Source: Gordonia sihwensis NBRC 108236
GTDB taxonomy: Bacteria > Actinomycetota > Actinomycetes > Mycobacteriales > Mycobacteriaceae
Assembly (NCBI RefSeq): GCF_000333035.1
Contig: NZ_BANU01000006.1
Location: forward strand, 163,082-227,081
Length of the DNA: 64,000 nt
Reading direction: 5' to 3'
Position 1 is the stretch's first letter, and the number at the start of each line of letters is the position of its first letter. The notes under the pieces were generated by a model that saw only the letters and a program-made list of their open reading frames with translations, made no database searches and had not been told where the DNA came from. Shown piece after piece: positions 8,681 to 18,896 of the stretch. Made by a program: the position numbers and the translations under genes.

Positions 8681-8700
8681 GGGCGCGCCGCATCGCACGG

Positions 8701-8706
8701 TAGATT
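8701..8706 (+). promoter_or_regulatory. possible internal -10 before murE
   Basis: TAGATT (TAnnnT) lies in the 127-base ftsI-murE gap. The same TAGATTC heptamer occurs before mraY (10907) and wag31 (22898). No recognisable -35 is present. Confidence 0.3.
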
Positions 8707-8807
8707 CATTGCGTCATCACCGCGTGCGCTCCGGCGGACGAGGGGAGACGTCGGCGAGACGAGTACGTCTCAACGGGACGAGAAGGTCAAGGCGGAGGTC
8801 TGAGGTA

Positions 8808-10883
8808 GTGGTGGAGCCGGGAGCCGGTGCGACGAACAGCAGTGGGCCGATCCGCCCGGAGCACCTCCGGCCGGTGGCCCTGAGCGCACTGGCGGACGAG
8901 TTCGGTCTGGTTCTCGACGGCGCCGACGCCGAGGTCACGGGCGCGACCTTGCGTGCGCAGGACGCGGGTGCCGGATACCTGTTCGCCGCGCTGCCCGGCG
9001 ACCGCACCCACGGTGCTCGATACGCCGGCCAGGCGTCGACCGCCGGTGCCGTCGCGGTGCTCACCGATGCGGCGGGACTGGACCTGATTCGCGCCGCGCC
9101 CGGCCTGGAGTCGGTGCCGGTGCTGGTGCACGACCGCCCGCGGTCGGTGCTGGGGGAGGTCTCGGCGCGCATCTACGGCGACCCGTCGTCGAAGTTCACC
9201 CTCATCGGTATCACCGGGACGTCGGGCAAGACCACGACCGCCTACCTGACCGAGGCCGCGCTGCGGGCCGCGGGACGGGTGGTCGGACTGCTGGGGACCG
9301 TCGAGATCCGCGTGGACGGAACCGTGGTCCCGAGCTCGCTGACCACCCCGGAGGCCCCCGACCTCCAGCGGATGTTCGCCGTGATGCTCGAGCGCGGAGT
9401 CGACACCGTCGTCATGGAGGTCTCCAGCCACGCCCTCGAACTCGGCCGCGTGGACGGCTGCCGGTTCGCCGTCGGGGGCTTCACGAATCTCTCGCAGGAC
9501 CACCTCGACTACCACCACACGATGGACGCCTACTTCGCGGCCAAGGCCCGGCTGTTCCGGGCGGATTCGTCGACCCGGGCGCAACGCGCCGTGGTCTGCG
9601 TCGACGATGCGTGGGGCGTGAAGATGGCCGCGGTCGCCGGTACGTCCGTGACCACCGTGTCGACCACCGGTGCGGCTGATTGGTCGGTGGTCGGATCGGT
9701 ACGGACCGAGCCGGGGTCGCAGACGGTTCTGGCGGCCACGCCGGAGGGCTCGGAGGTGGAGCTGACGGTTCCCCTGCCGGGTGCGTACAACGTCGCGAAC
9801 GCTCTCCTCGCGGTAGCGCTGAGTGCGGCGGCCGGAGTGAACGTGGGGACGGCGGTCACCGGTCTGGCCCGCGTGGCGGTGCCGGGCCGGCTCGAGAAGG
9901 TCGAGCGCGGACAGGATTTCCTGGCCGTGGTCGACTACGCGCACAAGCCGGCCGCGGTCGAGGCGGTTCTCGCGACCCTTGCGGCCCAGACGCCGGGACG
10001 GATCGCCGTCGTCCTCGGGGCGGGTGGCGATCGCGACACCGAGAAGCGGCCCCTGATGGGCGCGGCCGCGGCACGCGGCGCCGACCTGGTGATCGTCACC
10101 GACGACAATCCGCGGTCCGAGCGGCCCGAGGACATCCGGACGGCGGTGCTCGCGGGAGCGCGGGCGGTGGCGGACGCGCGCGGGGAGATCCGGGAGATCG
10201 GCGACCGGCGCGAGGCGATCGCCGCGGCGGTCGACTGGGCGCAGGCGGGCGACGTGGTGCTGGTCGCGGGTAAGGGCCATGAGAAGGGGCAGGAGATCGA
10301 CGGCGTGAAATATCCGTTCGACGATCGCTCCGTGCTGGGCGAACTGCTCGACGCCCGCGTGGTCGATGACGCCGTCGACGCGCAGCCTGCGCTGCGGGTG
10401 CTGCTGGTGGACCCGCAGGCGGGCATCGACGAGGCACGCCGGGCGGTCCGTGAACTCGTGGCGCTGGCCGCCGACACCGGAGTCGGCAGTGCCCACCGAG
10501 GAGGGGAGTCGGCCCGCCGGACCTGGGTGATCGCCGGTGAGTTCGCCGATGCGGACGGACGCGACGAGAACGCGCGGTGCGTCGACCACGACGGCCTGGG
10601 CCGGCAGATCGTCCGGCTGGCCGTCGACCAGGTGATCGCCGTCGGCGAAGATCTCCGTACCGTACGGGCGCTGCATCAGGGCGCCGTGATGGAGGGGTCG
10701 TGGGGTGACGAGGCCGTGCTGGTGGCCTCGCCCGCCGCAGCCGTCGACCATCTGCGTACACGGCCCGCCGAGTCTCCGAAGCCCGGAGACCTGGTGCTGC
10801 TGGCCGGGGGAGAACTCGGCGAGACGCTGCTCGCGTACTGGCGTGAGGACGCCGGACTCCTGGTCGAGGTGCTCACCCGCTGA
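8808..10883 (+). CDS. murE: MurE (UDP-MurNAc-tripeptide synthetase) fused to a degenerate MurF C-terminal domain
   Basis: A 691-residue protein from GTG 8808 (GGAGGT at 8794-8799); the open frame reaches 8709 but lacks family sequence. Residues 1 to about 520 are a complete MurE, adding meso-diaminopimelate to UDP-MurNAc-L-Ala-D-Glu. The P-loop GTSGKTT has Lys141, SSHALE is present, and the DAP-specifying DNPR is at 433-436, then GKGHEKGQ. MurE is normally about 500-535 residues. Residues about 529-691 align collinearly with the MurF C-terminal domain, for example RRTWVIAGEF, IGR-like LGRQIVRLAVD, HQGAVMEGSWG and PGDLVLLAG. MurF's N-terminal and ATP-binding domains are absent. The MurF signature NDAYNANP reads LVDPQAGI and KASNAAG reads LAGGELG, so the remnant is unlikely to work as a ligase. 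No separate murF exists before mraY. Confidence 0.9.
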   Translation: MVEPGAGATNSSGPIRPEHLRPVALSALADEFGLVLDGADAEVTGATLRAQDAGAGYLFAALPGDRTHGARYAGQASTAGAVAVLTDAAGLDLIRAAPGLESVPVLVHDRPRSVLGEVSARIYGDPSSKFTLIGITGTSGKTTTAYLTEAALRAAGRVVGLLGTVEIRVDGTVVPSSLTTPEAPDLQRMFAVMLERGVDTVVMEVSSHALELGRVDGCRFAVGGFTNLSQDHLDYHHTMDAYFAAKARLFRADSSTRAQRAVVCVDDAWGVKMAAVAGTSVTTVSTTGAADWSVVGSVRTEPGSQTVLAATPEGSEVELTVPLPGAYNVANALLAVALSAAAGVNVGTAVTGLARVAVPGRLEKVERGQDFLAVVDYAHKPAAVEAVLATLAAQTPGRIAVVLGAGGDRDTEKRPLMGAAAARGADLVIVTDDNPRSERPEDIRTAVLAGARAVADARGEIREIGDRREAIAAAVDWAQAGDVVLVAGKGHEKGQEIDGVKYPFDDRSVLGELLDARVVDDAVDAQPALRVLLVDPQAGIDEARRAVRELVALAADTGVGSAHRGGESARRTWVIAGEFADADGRDENARCVDHDGLGRQIVRLAVDQVIAVGEDLRTVRALHQGAVMEGSWGDEAVLVASPAAAVDHLRTRPAESPKPGDLVLLAGGELGETLLAYWREDAGLLVEVLTR

Positions 10884-10906
10884 CCTGCCGGAGCGGCGGC
10901 TCGCGC

Positions 10907-10912
10907 TAGATT
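10907..10912 (+). promoter_or_regulatory. possible internal -10 before mraY
   Basis: TAGATT in the 64-base murE-mraY gap, in the context CTAGATTC. It resembles the element before murE. No clear -35. Confidence 0.3.
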
Positions 10913-10947
10913 CTTAGTTCACAGATTCCGACAAGTAAGGACATGCA

Positions 10948-12039
10948 GTGACCCAGATACTGATCGCGGGCGCGATCTCGCTGGCAGTGTCGATTCTGCT
11001 GACGCCCGTCCTGATCAAGGTCTTCTCCCGGCAGGGCTTCGGCCAGGAGATCCGGGTCGAGGGGCCGCAGAGCCACCAGTCCAAGCGGGGGACGCCGTCG
11101 ATGGGCGGTGTCGCGATCGTCGCGGCGCTGTGGCTGGGCTACCTGGGCGCGCATCTGTTCGGGCTGCTCGACGACGGCGGCGGCCCCACCGCCTCGGGTC
11201 TGCTGGTGCTCGGCCTGGCGACCGCGCTGGCCGCCGTCGGATTCCTGGACGACTTCATCAAGATCTACAAATCGCGCAACCTCGGTTTGAACAAGACCGC
11301 CAAGTCGGTCGGTCAGATGATCGCGGCGGTCATCTTCGGCGTCCTGCTGCTGCAGTTCCCGAACGCCGAGGGCCAGACACCGGCCAGCGAGTACCTCTCG
11401 TACACGCGCGACATCAACGTGATCTCGCTGACTGCGGTGGGCTTCGTGCTGTTCTGCTGGCTGGTGGTCGCGGCGTGGTCGAACGCCGTGAACTTCACCG
11501 ACGGTCTCGACGGTCTGGCCGCGGGTTCGGCGGCGATGGTGATGGGTGCATACGTTCTGATCACGTTCTGGCAGTACCGCAACCCCTGCGCGCCGCTCCC
11601 GGCCAACGCCGAGAACGCCAGCGCCTGCTACGACGTGCGCGATCCGCTCGACCTCGCGATCGTCGCGGTGGCGGCGGGCGGCGCCTGCCTCGGCTTCCTC
11701 TGGTGGAACGCCGCGCCGGCGAAGATCTTCATGGGCGACACCGGTTCGCTCGCGCTCGGCGGTCTGGTGGCGGGTCTGTCGCTGACGACGCGCACCGAAC
11801 TGCTCATGGTCGTCATCGGCGCGCTGTTCGTCGCCGAGATGGTCTCGGTGGTGGTGCAGATCGCCTTCTTCCGCACCACCGGCAAGCGGGTCTTCCGCAT
11901 GGCGCCCTTCCACCACCATTTCGAGCTCGGCGGCTGGGCCGAGACCACGGTGATCATCCGATTCTGGCTGCTCACGGCCATCTCCTGTGCGCTGGGACTG
12001 ACCCTGTTCTACGGCGAGTTCATCTCGCATGCGGGCTGA
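10948..12039 (+). CDS. mraY: phospho-N-acetylmuramoyl-pentapeptide transferase MraY (MurX)
   Basis: A 363-residue polytopic membrane enzyme that transfers phospho-MurNAc-pentapeptide to decaprenyl phosphate, forming lipid I. About ten membrane helices are visible. Family motifs include [16 protein letters not shown], the catalytic [13 protein letters not shown] loop, and [12 protein letters not shown], ending with the [13 protein letters not shown] segment. Start is GTG 10948. A 64-base gap separates it from murE, where most relatives have murF directly upstream. murD begins 11 bases before its stop. Confidence 0.97.
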   Translation: MTQILIAGAISLAVSILLTPVLIKVFSRQGFGQEIRVEGPQSHQSKRGTPSMGGVAIVAALWLGYLGAHLFGLLDDGGGPTASGLLVLGLATALAAVGFLDDFIKIYKSRNLGLNKTAKSVGQMIAAVIFGVLLLQFPNAEGQTPASEYLSYTRDINVISLTAVGFVLFCWLVVAAWSNAVNFTDGLDGLAAGSAAMVMGAYVLITFWQYRNPCAPLPANAENASACYDVRDPLDLAIVAVAAGGACLGFLWWNAAPAKIFMGDTGSLALGGLVAGLSLTTRTELLMVVIGALFVAEMVSVVVQIAFFRTTGKRVFRMAPFHHHFELGGWAETTVIIRFWLLTAISCALGLTLFYGEFISHAG

Positions 12040-13537
12040 CATGGGGCTTTCGCTGGAACAGACCCGCGTTCTGGTGGCCGGCGGTCGTGCCACCGGAGTG
12101 GCCGTCGTCGACCTGCTGCTGGAGCTCGGTGCGAAGCCCGAAGTGATGGATCAGACGTTCGCGGACCCGCAGGCGGGCGCCGATTTCGTACGCCGGGGCG
12201 TGCCGGTGCACACGCCGGAGGAGTTCGTCGCCGACGACGGCACCGCGGAGTTGCCCGAGGGCATCGAGCTGATCGTCGTCTCACCCGGCTTCCGCCCGGA
12301 CACGCCGCTGCTGGTGGCGGCCGCGGCACTGGGTACGCCGGTGTGGGGTGATGTGGAACTCGCGTGGCGCGCCGATCGCGCCGGGTTGTTCGGACCCGCG
12401 CGCACCTGGCTGGTGATCACCGGAACCAACGGCAAGACCACCACGACGGGAATGATCGAGTCGATCGTCACGGCCGCCGGACAGAGCGGTCTGGCCTGCG
12501 GGAACATCGGTCTCACGGTGGCCGATGCGCTCCGCGCCGAGCCGCGCGCCGACGTCCTGTGCGTCGAGATGTCGTCGTTCCAACTGCACTGGGCGCCGTC
12601 GGTCCGGCCGGACGCCGGCGTGGTGCTGAACGTGGCGGACGATCACCTCGACTGGCACGGCTCACGCGAGGCGTACGCCGAGGCCAAGGCCGGAGCGCTG
12701 ACCGGCCGGGTGGCCGTGGTCGGTGAGGACGATGCGGGCGCGGCGGCGCTGCCGGTCGGGCCCGACTCCCGGCGGGTCGGATTCACCCTCGGCGCACCGC
12801 GACCGGGAATGCTGGGCATCGTCGACGGCACGCTGGTCGACTGCGCCTTCGGCGACGGCACCCTCGCGATGATCCCCGCCGCCGATGTGCGGCCGGCGGG
12901 ACCGTCGGGACTGTCGGACGCCCTCGCCGCGGCTGCGCTCGCTCGCGCCGTGGGAATCGATCCCGAGGCGGTGGCGCGCGGACTGCGGGCCTACCGGCCG
13001 GCCGCGCATCGCGGTCAGGTGGTCGCGCGCATCGACGGCGTCGCCTTCGTGGACGACTCGAAGGCCACGAATCCGCACGCTGCCCACGCTGCGGTGGTCG
13101 CACACGAGCGTGTCGTCCTGATCGCGGGCGGATTGCTCAAGGGCGCACCCGTCGACGACCTGATCGCCGGAACAGTGTCGCGGTTGGCCGGAGTCGTCGC
13201 GATCGGCCGGGATCGGCAGATCATTCTCGACGCGATTGCGCGACACGCCCCAGAAGTCCCAGCCGTCACAGTATTCACAGGGGACGATGGCTCTGTGATG
13301 ACTCAGCGGACTGGTGAACGGGCACGTGCCGTCTCCGCGACCGGATCGTCGGACGCGGTGATGAGCCAGGCGGTCGGTGCCGCCTGGGAGTTGGCGCAGG
13401 CGGACTCGCCAGGGGTGGACGCGGTGCTCCTCGCACCGGCGGCCGCCTCCCTGGACATGTTCGCCGGGTATCCGCAGCGCGGCGACTCGTTCGCCGCCGC
13501 CGCGACCGCCCTCGCCGACTCCCGCGCGAACCGATGA
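12029..13537 (+). CDS. murD: UDP-N-acetylmuramoylalanine--D-glutamate ligase
   Basis: A 502-residue Mur ligase that adds D-Glu to UDP-MurNAc-L-Ala. The N-terminal Rossmann motif is [13 protein letters not shown], the P-loop is [13 protein letters not shown] at about 133-145, and the central domain has SSFQLHW and [12 protein letters not shown]. The C-terminal domain carries [13 protein letters not shown] 12029 overlaps mraY; ATG 12041 is an alternative four codons later. Its stop overlaps ftsW by 4 bases. Length is at the upper end of the family. Confidence 0.96.
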   Translation: MRADMGLSLEQTRVLVAGGRATGVAVVDLLLELGAKPEVMDQTFADPQAGADFVRRGVPVHTPEEFVADDGTAELPEGIELIVVSPGFRPDTPLLVAAAALGTPVWGDVELAWRADRAGLFGPARTWLVITGTNGKTTTTGMIESIVTAAGQSGLACGNIGLTVADALRAEPRADVLCVEMSSFQLHWAPSVRPDAGVVLNVADDHLDWHGSREAYAEAKAGALTGRVAVVGEDDAGAAALPVGPDSRRVGFTLGAPRPGMLGIVDGTLVDCAFGDGTLAMIPAADVRPAGPSGLSDALAAAALARAVGIDPEAVARGLRAYRPAAHRGQVVARIDGVAFVDDSKATNPHAAHAAVVAHERVVLIAGGLLKGAPVDDLIAGTVSRLAGVVAIGRDRQIILDAIARHAPEVPAVTVFTGDDGSVMTQRTGERARAVSATGSSDAVMSQAVGAAWELAQADSPGVDAVLLAPAAASLDMFAGYPQRGDSFAAAATALADSRANR

Positions 13538-15330
13538 GTTCCGGCGACGAGAACACCGGCGTCGCGGAGGACGTCGAGGATTCGGCGCCGCGCTCCGCCG
13601 CCGATGGCGAGGACACCGCCGAGACGCCCGGCGACACCTCCGACCGTCCCGACGCCCCCGAAAGCGCTGACGGAGAGCCGGAGGCGAGAGTCGCCGACCG
13701 GTCGGCTCGGCGCCGGGATCGCCGGACCGCGTCCACTCGGAGGGCCCGGCCTGGCGGCACCGCGGACGCGGACCCGCTTCGCAGGCTTCGCCTGATGCGC
13801 GGATCGGATGTCAAAGCGGGTGCGGCGTTCCTCGCCGGGGGAGTCCGGAATCTGCTCGCGCGGCCGCTGACCTCGTTCCACCTGATCGTCTCGATCACCG
13901 TCATCCTCATCGCGCTCGGCCTGATGATGGTGCTCTCGGCGTCCGCTGTGGAGGGCTACGCGAAGGACGGCTCGGCCTACGGGATGTTCACCACGCAGGT
14001 GATGTTCGTGGGCCTGGGTCTGGTGCTGTTCTACATCGCGCTGCGGATGCCCGTGCGGACGCTGCAGAAGGCCTCCCTGCCCATTCTGCTGATCTCGATC
14101 GTCCTGCTGATCCTGGTGATGATCCCGGGCTTCGGCGTCGCCGGCGGCGGTGCGCGCCGCTGGCTCTCGTTCGGCGGGCTCACGCTGCAGCCGTCGGAAC
14201 TGGCGAAGGCGGCGCTGTGCATGTGGGGAGCCGCGGTCCTCTCGACTCGCGATCCGCGCACGTCCACGGCCCGCGATCTGATCTTCCCGCTGATCCCGGT
14301 CGCCTTCGGCGTCGCCTTCCTGGTCATCATCGAGCCGAATCAGTCCACGACGATGATCCTGGGGATGATCGTCGCGACGTTGTTGTGGTTCGGCGGGCTG
14401 CCGGGGCGGTTCTTCGCCGCCTTCGGCGTGGTCTTCGCGGTGGCCGGCGTCGCGCTGGCCTTCGCCGAGTCGTACCGTGCCGCGCGCATCTTCAGCTTCC
14501 TCGGCCGTGACTCCGATCCGCTCGGCGCCGATTATCAGCCGAACCAGGCGAAGTTCGCGCTGGCCGACGGTGGACTGTTCGGCAAGGGGCTCGGCCAGAG
14601 CACCGCCAAATGGAACTATCTGCCCAATGCGCACAACGACTTCATCTTCGCGATCATCGGCGAGGAACTCGGACTGGTCGGCGGGATCATCGTCCTGGGG
14701 CTGTACCTGCTGCTCGGGTACGTCGGGATGCGGATCGCCCGCCGTTCGGTGGACCCGTTCCTGCGTCTGATGTCGGCGACGATCACCGTGCTCTTCCTGG
14801 TGCAGGCCTTCATCAACATCGGATACGTCGTCGGCATCCTGCCGGTCACCGGCATCCAGTTGCCGATCCTGTCGTACGGCGGTACCTCGGCACTGACGAT
14901 GCTGGCGATGCTCGGTTTGCTGGCGAACGCCGCACGGCACGAACCGCAGGCGGTCGCGGCGCTGGCCGGGCCGGCGCCGAAGGGGTTGTCGCGGTTGCTC
15001 CGTCTCCCGCGGCCCGAGACGTACCGGGCTGCGGGCTCGTCGCCGCGGCGCCGGCCGACCGCCGCGCCCATCCGGCGACCGGCACCCGTCCGCGGTTCGT
15101 CCGGGACCGGCCGTCGCGAGGCGCCCCGCACATGGGCGGGCCGCCCGCGGACGCCCGAGGCATCCGGGCCGCGAATGCGACGCCGGTCGGGCGAATCGAG
15201 CTCGGGGGAGATCCACTATCCTCCTAGGGGTGCGCGACCGTCCCGGTCGTGGCAGGAGTCCAGGTCGCCGGCTCCGCGCGATCGTGCGCGGCGGACCGGC
15301 AGAGGCGGATGGGAGAACGGTCGCCGGTGA
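13534..15330 (+). CDS. ftsW: septal peptidoglycan glycosyltransferase FtsW
   Basis: A 598-residue SEDS-family polymerase. About 105 acidic then Arg-rich residues precede the first membrane helix ([28 protein letters not shown]). Ten helices follow, with the SEDS motifs [28 protein letters not shown] and [16 protein letters not shown] 130-residue Arg/Pro-rich cytoplasmic tail ends at the murG start (GTGA overlap). It works with FtsI at the septum. Both tails are longer than in E. coli FtsW, as is common in mycolate actinobacteria. Confidence 0.96.
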   Translation: MSSGDENTGVAEDVEDSAPRSAADGEDTAETPGDTSDRPDAPESADGEPEARVADRSARRRDRRTASTRRARPGGTADADPLRRLRLMRGSDVKAGAAFLAGGVRNLLARPLTSFHLIVSITVILIALGLMMVLSASAVEGYAKDGSAYGMFTTQVMFVGLGLVLFYIALRMPVRTLQKASLPILLISIVLLILVMIPGFGVAGGGARRWLSFGGLTLQPSELAKAALCMWGAAVLSTRDPRTSTARDLIFPLIPVAFGVAFLVIIEPNQSTTMILGMIVATLLWFGGLPGRFFAAFGVVFAVAGVALAFAESYRAARIFSFLGRDSDPLGADYQPNQAKFALADGGLFGKGLGQSTAKWNYLPNAHNDFIFAIIGEELGLVGGIIVLGLYLLLGYVGMRIARRSVDPFLRLMSATITVLFLVQAFINIGYVVGILPVTGIQLPILSYGGTSALTMLAMLGLLANAARHEPQAVAALAGPAPKGLSRLLRLPRPETYRAAGSSPRRRPTAAPIRRPAPVRGSSGTGRREAPRTWAGRPRTPEASGPRMRRRSGESSSGEIHYPPRGARPSRSWQESRSPAPRDRARRTGRGGWENGRR

Positions 15331-16499
15331 GCAAGCGGAAGCGGTCGCACGAGGGGGGATCGGCACTTTCGGTGGTGGTCGCAGGCGGTGGAACCGCAGG
15401 CCACATCGAGCCCGCGCTCGCGGTGGCCGACGCCGTGCGGGAACTGGAGCCGGACGCGCGGATCACGGCCCTCGGGACGAGTCGCGGTCTGGAGACCACG
15501 ATCGTGCCCGCGCGCGGATACGATCTGCGTCTGATCCCGCCGGTTCCCCTGCCTCGGAAGGTGGGCGTGGAACTGGCCAAGACTCCGTGGCGAGTGGCAC
15601 ATTCGGTGGCCGCCACGCGCAAGGTCTTCGCCGAGGTCGACGCCGATGTGGTGGTGGGCTTCGGCGGTTACGTCGCACTGCCCGCGTATCTCGCGGCGCG
15701 CAGTCGACTCCGCGGTGCCCGGCGGATCCCCGTGGTGCTCCACGAGGCGAACGCCAGCGCAGGTGTCGCGAACAAGGTGGGCGCCCGGCTCGCCGACCGC
15801 GTCCTCGCGGCAGTCCCCGACTGCGGGCTGGCCGGCGCCACGGTCGTCGGAATCCCGGTGCGCGGAGCGATCACCCGACTCGACCGTGCTTCGGCCCGTG
15901 CCGAGGCGCGCCGATTCTTCGGTCTGGACCCGGATGCGCCGACCCTGCTCGTCTTCGGCGGCTCGCAGGGGGCGCAGCGGCTCAACGAGGCGGTCGCGCC
16001 GGCCGCTACGGCGCTGGGCGCGGCCGGTATCGGTGTTCTCCACGCCTACGGCCCCAAGAACACGATCGACCCGGTCTCGCCGCCGGGCGCCCCGCCCTAC
16101 GTCGGGGTCAGCTACCTCGACCGGATGGACCTCGCGTACGCGGCCGCCGACCTGGTGATGTGCCGGTCCGGAGCGATGACCGTCGCCGAGATCTCCGCCA
16201 CCGGACTCCCGGCGGTGTACGTCCCGCTGCCGCACGGCAACGGCGAACAGCGACTCAACGCACTGCCCGCGGAACGGGCCGGGGGCGCCGTCATCGTCGA
16301 CGACGCGGACGTGACGCCCGAGTGGGTCGAGCGAGAGATCCCCGCACTGCTGGGCGACACCGAACGCCTGCGCGCGATGAGTGCCGCCACCGCGGGGCTC
16401 GGCCACCGCGACGCCGCCGTCGAAGTGGCGACGGCGGCACTGGAACTGGCTGCCGCGCGGCGCGGCGACCGCGCGACGACGCAGGACGGACCCCGATGA
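15327..16499 (+). CDS. murG: UDP-GlcNAc--undecaprenyl-PP-MurNAc-pentapeptide GlcNAc transferase MurG
   Basis: A 390-residue GT28 enzyme forming lipid II on the inner face of the membrane. The donor/acceptor loop [16 protein letters not shown] is near the N-terminus, GGYVALPA lies in the N-domain, and the C-domain has [13 protein letters not shown] and the UDP-binding [24 protein letters not shown] region. I chose GTG 15327, which overlaps the ftsW stop; ATG 15309 and further upstream starts would only add basic residues inside ftsW. The stop overlaps murC by 4 bases. Confidence 0.97.
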   Translation: MSKRKRSHEGGSALSVVVAGGGTAGHIEPALAVADAVRELEPDARITALGTSRGLETTIVPARGYDLRLIPPVPLPRKVGVELAKTPWRVAHSVAATRKVFAEVDADVVVGFGGYVALPAYLAARSRLRGARRIPVVLHEANASAGVANKVGARLADRVLAAVPDCGLAGATVVGIPVRGAITRLDRASARAEARRFFGLDPDAPTLLVFGGSQGAQRLNEAVAPAATALGAAGIGVLHAYGPKNTIDPVSPPGAPPYVGVSYLDRMDLAYAAADLVMCRSGAMTVAEISATGLPAVYVPLPHGNGEQRLNALPAERAGGAVIVDDADVTPEWVEREIPALLGDTERLRAMSAATAGLGHRDAAVEVATAALELAAARRGDRATTQDGPR

Positions 16500-17974
16500 G
16501 CGACCCGGCGATCGAGAACACGCTTCCGGCGCAGCTGCAGCGGGTGCACATGGTCGGCATCGGCGGCGCGGGCATGTCGGGCCTGGCCCGGATCCTGCTC
16601 GCTCGCGGCGGTCAGGTGTCCGGTTCGGACGCCAAGGATTCGCGCGGGGTGCTGGCGCTGCGGACCCGCGGCGCGCAGGTCCGGATCGGCCACGCACCCG
16701 ACGCCCTCGATCTGCTCGACGGCGGTCCGACCGTCGTCGTCACCACCCGGGCCGCCGTGCCCGACGACAATCCGGAACTCGTCGAGGCACGACGCCGCGG
16801 TATCCCGGTGCTCTACCGGCCCGAGGTGCTCGCCCTGCTGATGCGCGGACACCGGACCGTGTTGATCTCGGGCACCCATGGCAAGACCTCCACCACGTCG
16901 ATGTCGGTGGTGGCACTGCAGCACTGCGGTGTCGACCCGTCGTTCGCCGTCGGCGGTGAGTTGAACGAGTCGGGCACCAACGCGCATCACGGCAGCGGCG
17001 AGGTCTTCGTCGCCGAGGCCGACGAGAGCGACGGCTCCCTGCTTCAATACGTGCCGGACATCGTCGTGGTCACCAACATCGAGGCCGACCATCTGGACTT
17101 CTTCGGTACCGAGGCGGCCTACGTGCAGGTCTTCGACGAATTCGTCGCACTGATCCGCCCCGGCGGAACGCTGGCTGTCTGTCTCGACGATCCGGGAGCC
17201 GCGGCGCTGGCGCAGCGATGCGTTGCGAGCTGCTCCGAGCGCGGGGTCGCGGTCCTGGGATACGGCAGTGCCGCGCGGATCACGGTGGAGGGTGTGCCGG
17301 TGGTCGCCGAACTCGTCGAGCTCGCGGCGCACGGGACCGGGGGGCTGGCCACGGTCGGACTCTCCGAGCCGCTGGTCGACACGCCGCGCGTCCGGGAACT
17401 GGCCGTCACTCTGCCCGGCAGGCATATGGCGCTCAATGCGCTGGGAGCCCTGATCGCATGCGCACGGACGGGGCAGGACGTCGACACCGTGGCGGAGGGC
17501 ATCGAGAGCTTCGGCGGGGTGCACCGGCGGTTCGAATCGCGGGGCCGTGCCGCCGACGTCGACGTGTACGACGACTACGCGCACCATCCGACCGAGGTCC
17601 GCGCCGTGCTCACCGCCGCCCGAGACGTCGTCGGCGCGCGGTCGGGGCGTGTGCTGGCGGTGTTCCAGCCGCATCTGTATTCGCGGACGGCGGAGTTCGC
17701 CGCCGAGTTCGCCGCGGCGCTGAGCTTGGCCGACGAGGTGATCGTGGCCGACGTCTACGGTGCCCGTGAACAGCCGCAGCCCGGGGTCACCGGCAGGCTG
17801 ATCTCCGATGCGGTGACCGCTCCCGCGGTCTTCGTCCCGGATCTGTCGGAGATCGCGAACGCCGTGGCTCACCGTGCCCGGCGCGGCGATCTGGTGCTCA
17901 CCATCGGCGCCGGCGACATCACCATGCAGGCTCCGGCCATTCTGGAAGCGCTGGAGAGGGCCGCGGCCGAATGA
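16496..17974 (+). CDS. murC: UDP-N-acetylmuramate--L-alanine ligase
   Basis: A 492-residue Mur ligase that adds L-Ala to UDP-MurNAc. The N-terminal motif is [17 protein letters not shown], the P-loop is [12 protein letters not shown] at about 124-135, and later motifs include [16 protein letters not shown] and the C-terminal [11 protein letters not shown] block. Starts at ATG 16496 with a 4-base overlap with murG and overlaps ftsQ the same way. The long upstream open frame is a shadow inside murG. Confidence 0.97.
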   Translation: MSDPAIENTLPAQLQRVHMVGIGGAGMSGLARILLARGGQVSGSDAKDSRGVLALRTRGAQVRIGHAPDALDLLDGGPTVVVTTRAAVPDDNPELVEARRRGIPVLYRPEVLALLMRGHRTVLISGTHGKTSTTSMSVVALQHCGVDPSFAVGGELNESGTNAHHGSGEVFVAEADESDGSLLQYVPDIVVVTNIEADHLDFFGTEAAYVQVFDEFVALIRPGGTLAVCLDDPGAAALAQRCVASCSERGVAVLGYGSAARITVEGVPVVAELVELAAHGTGGLATVGLSEPLVDTPRVRELAVTLPGRHMALNALGALIACARTGQDVDTVAEGIESFGGVHRRFESRGRAADVDVYDDYAHHPTEVRAVLTAARDVVGARSGRVLAVFQPHLYSRTAEFAAEFAAALSLADEVIVADVYGAREQPQPGVTGRLISDAVTAPAVFVPDLSEIANAVAHRARRGDLVLTIGAGDITMQAPAILEALERAAAE

Positions 17975-18720
17975 GCCGGCGGCGTACGGCGGAACCGGAC
18001 CGGGCGCGGCGCACGCGTCCGGGCGCCGCCTCGTCGCCGCGGCGGTGGCCGCTCATCGGCTCGGTGATCGCCCTCGTCGTCGTGGTCGGCGGGCTGGTGG
18101 CGATCGCCTATTTCACGCCGTTGATGTCGGTGCGGTCGGTGGACGTGACCGGAGCGACCGCGATCGATGCGGGGGAGGTGCTGCGCACCGCGCAGGTGCC
18201 TGAGGGCTCACCGCTGCTGCAGGTCGACACGGCGGAGATCGCGAATCGGGTGTCCGCGCTGCCGGAGATCGAGTCGGTGAACGTCAGCCGGAAGTACCCC
18301 TCGACCCTGACGATCGCGGTCACCGAACGGACGCCGGTGGTGACCGTCGAGCAGTCCGGACGGATCGGCGTGATGGATCGCCTGGGCATGGTCTATCTCA
18401 CCTTCGGGTCGGCCAAGGACCTGCCCAAGTCCCTGCAGGGGCTGCCCGCACTGCAGATGACCGACCCGTCCGCGGCCAATCCGACGACGCGGGCGGCGCT
18501 GACCGTGGTGCAGGATCTCCCGGACTGGCTGGCCTCTCGGGTCGTGGCCGTCGCGGCCGACTCGCCGTCGGACATCACGCTCCGTCTCAAGAGCGGCAAG
18601 AAGGCCGTGTGGGGAGACGCGGGGCGGACGGCCGACAAAGCCGAAGCCCTGCGGAGTCTGCTGATCGTCGACGGACAGCAGTACAACGTCTCGAGTCCCG
18701 AGTACGCGTCGGTCAGCTGA
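17971..18720 (+). CDS. ftsQ: cell division protein FtsQ
   Basis: A 249-residue bitopic protein: basic N-terminus, one membrane helix ([22 protein letters not shown], about 27-48), an extracytoplasmic POTRA domain beginning [19 protein letters not shown], and a C-terminal FtsQ domain ([23 protein letters not shown]). It links FtsL-type proteins and FtsWI in the divisome. It starts four bases inside murC and is the last gene before a 176-base gap carrying the ftsZ promoter region. Confidence 0.95.
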   Translation: MSRRRTAEPDRARRTRPGAASSPRRWPLIGSVIALVVVVGGLVAIAYFTPLMSVRSVDVTGATAIDAGEVLRTAQVPEGSPLLQVDTAEIANRVSALPEIESVNVSRKYPSTLTIAVTERTPVVTVEQSGRIGVMDRLGMVYLTFGSAKDLPKSLQGLPALQMTDPSAANPTTRAALTVVQDLPDWLASRVVAVAADSPSDITLRLKSGKKAVWGDAGRTADKAEALRSLLIVDGQQYNVSSPEYASVS

Positions 18721-18837
18721 GTCGGCGTGTCCGCGGACGGGGACTCGGGAGGAAATCCGACACTGATTTCGCGACACGCCGCGAGCCTCCTGGCACCACG
18801 GCGCCGCGATCAATACCGTCGTCTTCAACACCAGTAC

Positions 18838-18875
18838 TTGACATAACTATAACCCTATGGTTGAGCTTTAGGGTT
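18838..18875 (+). promoter_or_regulatory. ftsZ upstream element: TTGACA plus inverted repeat AACCCTA/TAGGGTT
   Basis: TTGACA is at 18838-18843, with TATAAC at 18848 and TATGGT at 18856, both too close to pair with it at normal spacing. AACCCTA (18851-18857) and TAGGGTT (18869-18875) form a perfect 7-bp inverted repeat with an 11-base spacer, 21 bases before the ftsZ start. The region is AT-rich against the surrounding DNA. It may be an operator or an mRNA hairpin. Confidence 0.5.
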
Positions 18876-18896
18876 TGTTCGAAGTAGGAAGGCATC

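Noticed and set aside
8709..8807. N-terminal extension of MurE from ATG 8709
   Set aside because: The added 33 residues are Arg-rich, lack family similarity and precede a clear ribosome binding site for GTG 8808.
8808..10883. MurE-MurF joint as a bifunctional ligase
   Set aside because: The MurF part lacks the ATP-binding and N-terminal domains, so it cannot be a second active ligase.
11130..12146. Long +2 frame ORF inside mraY/murD
   Set aside because: Arg/Gly-rich high-GC shadow without domains; mraY and murD are certain in other frames.
13303..15366. 687-residue minus-strand ORF opposite ftsW
   Set aside because: Low-complexity His/Arg/Asp shadow of the ftsW codons, typical of high-GC DNA.
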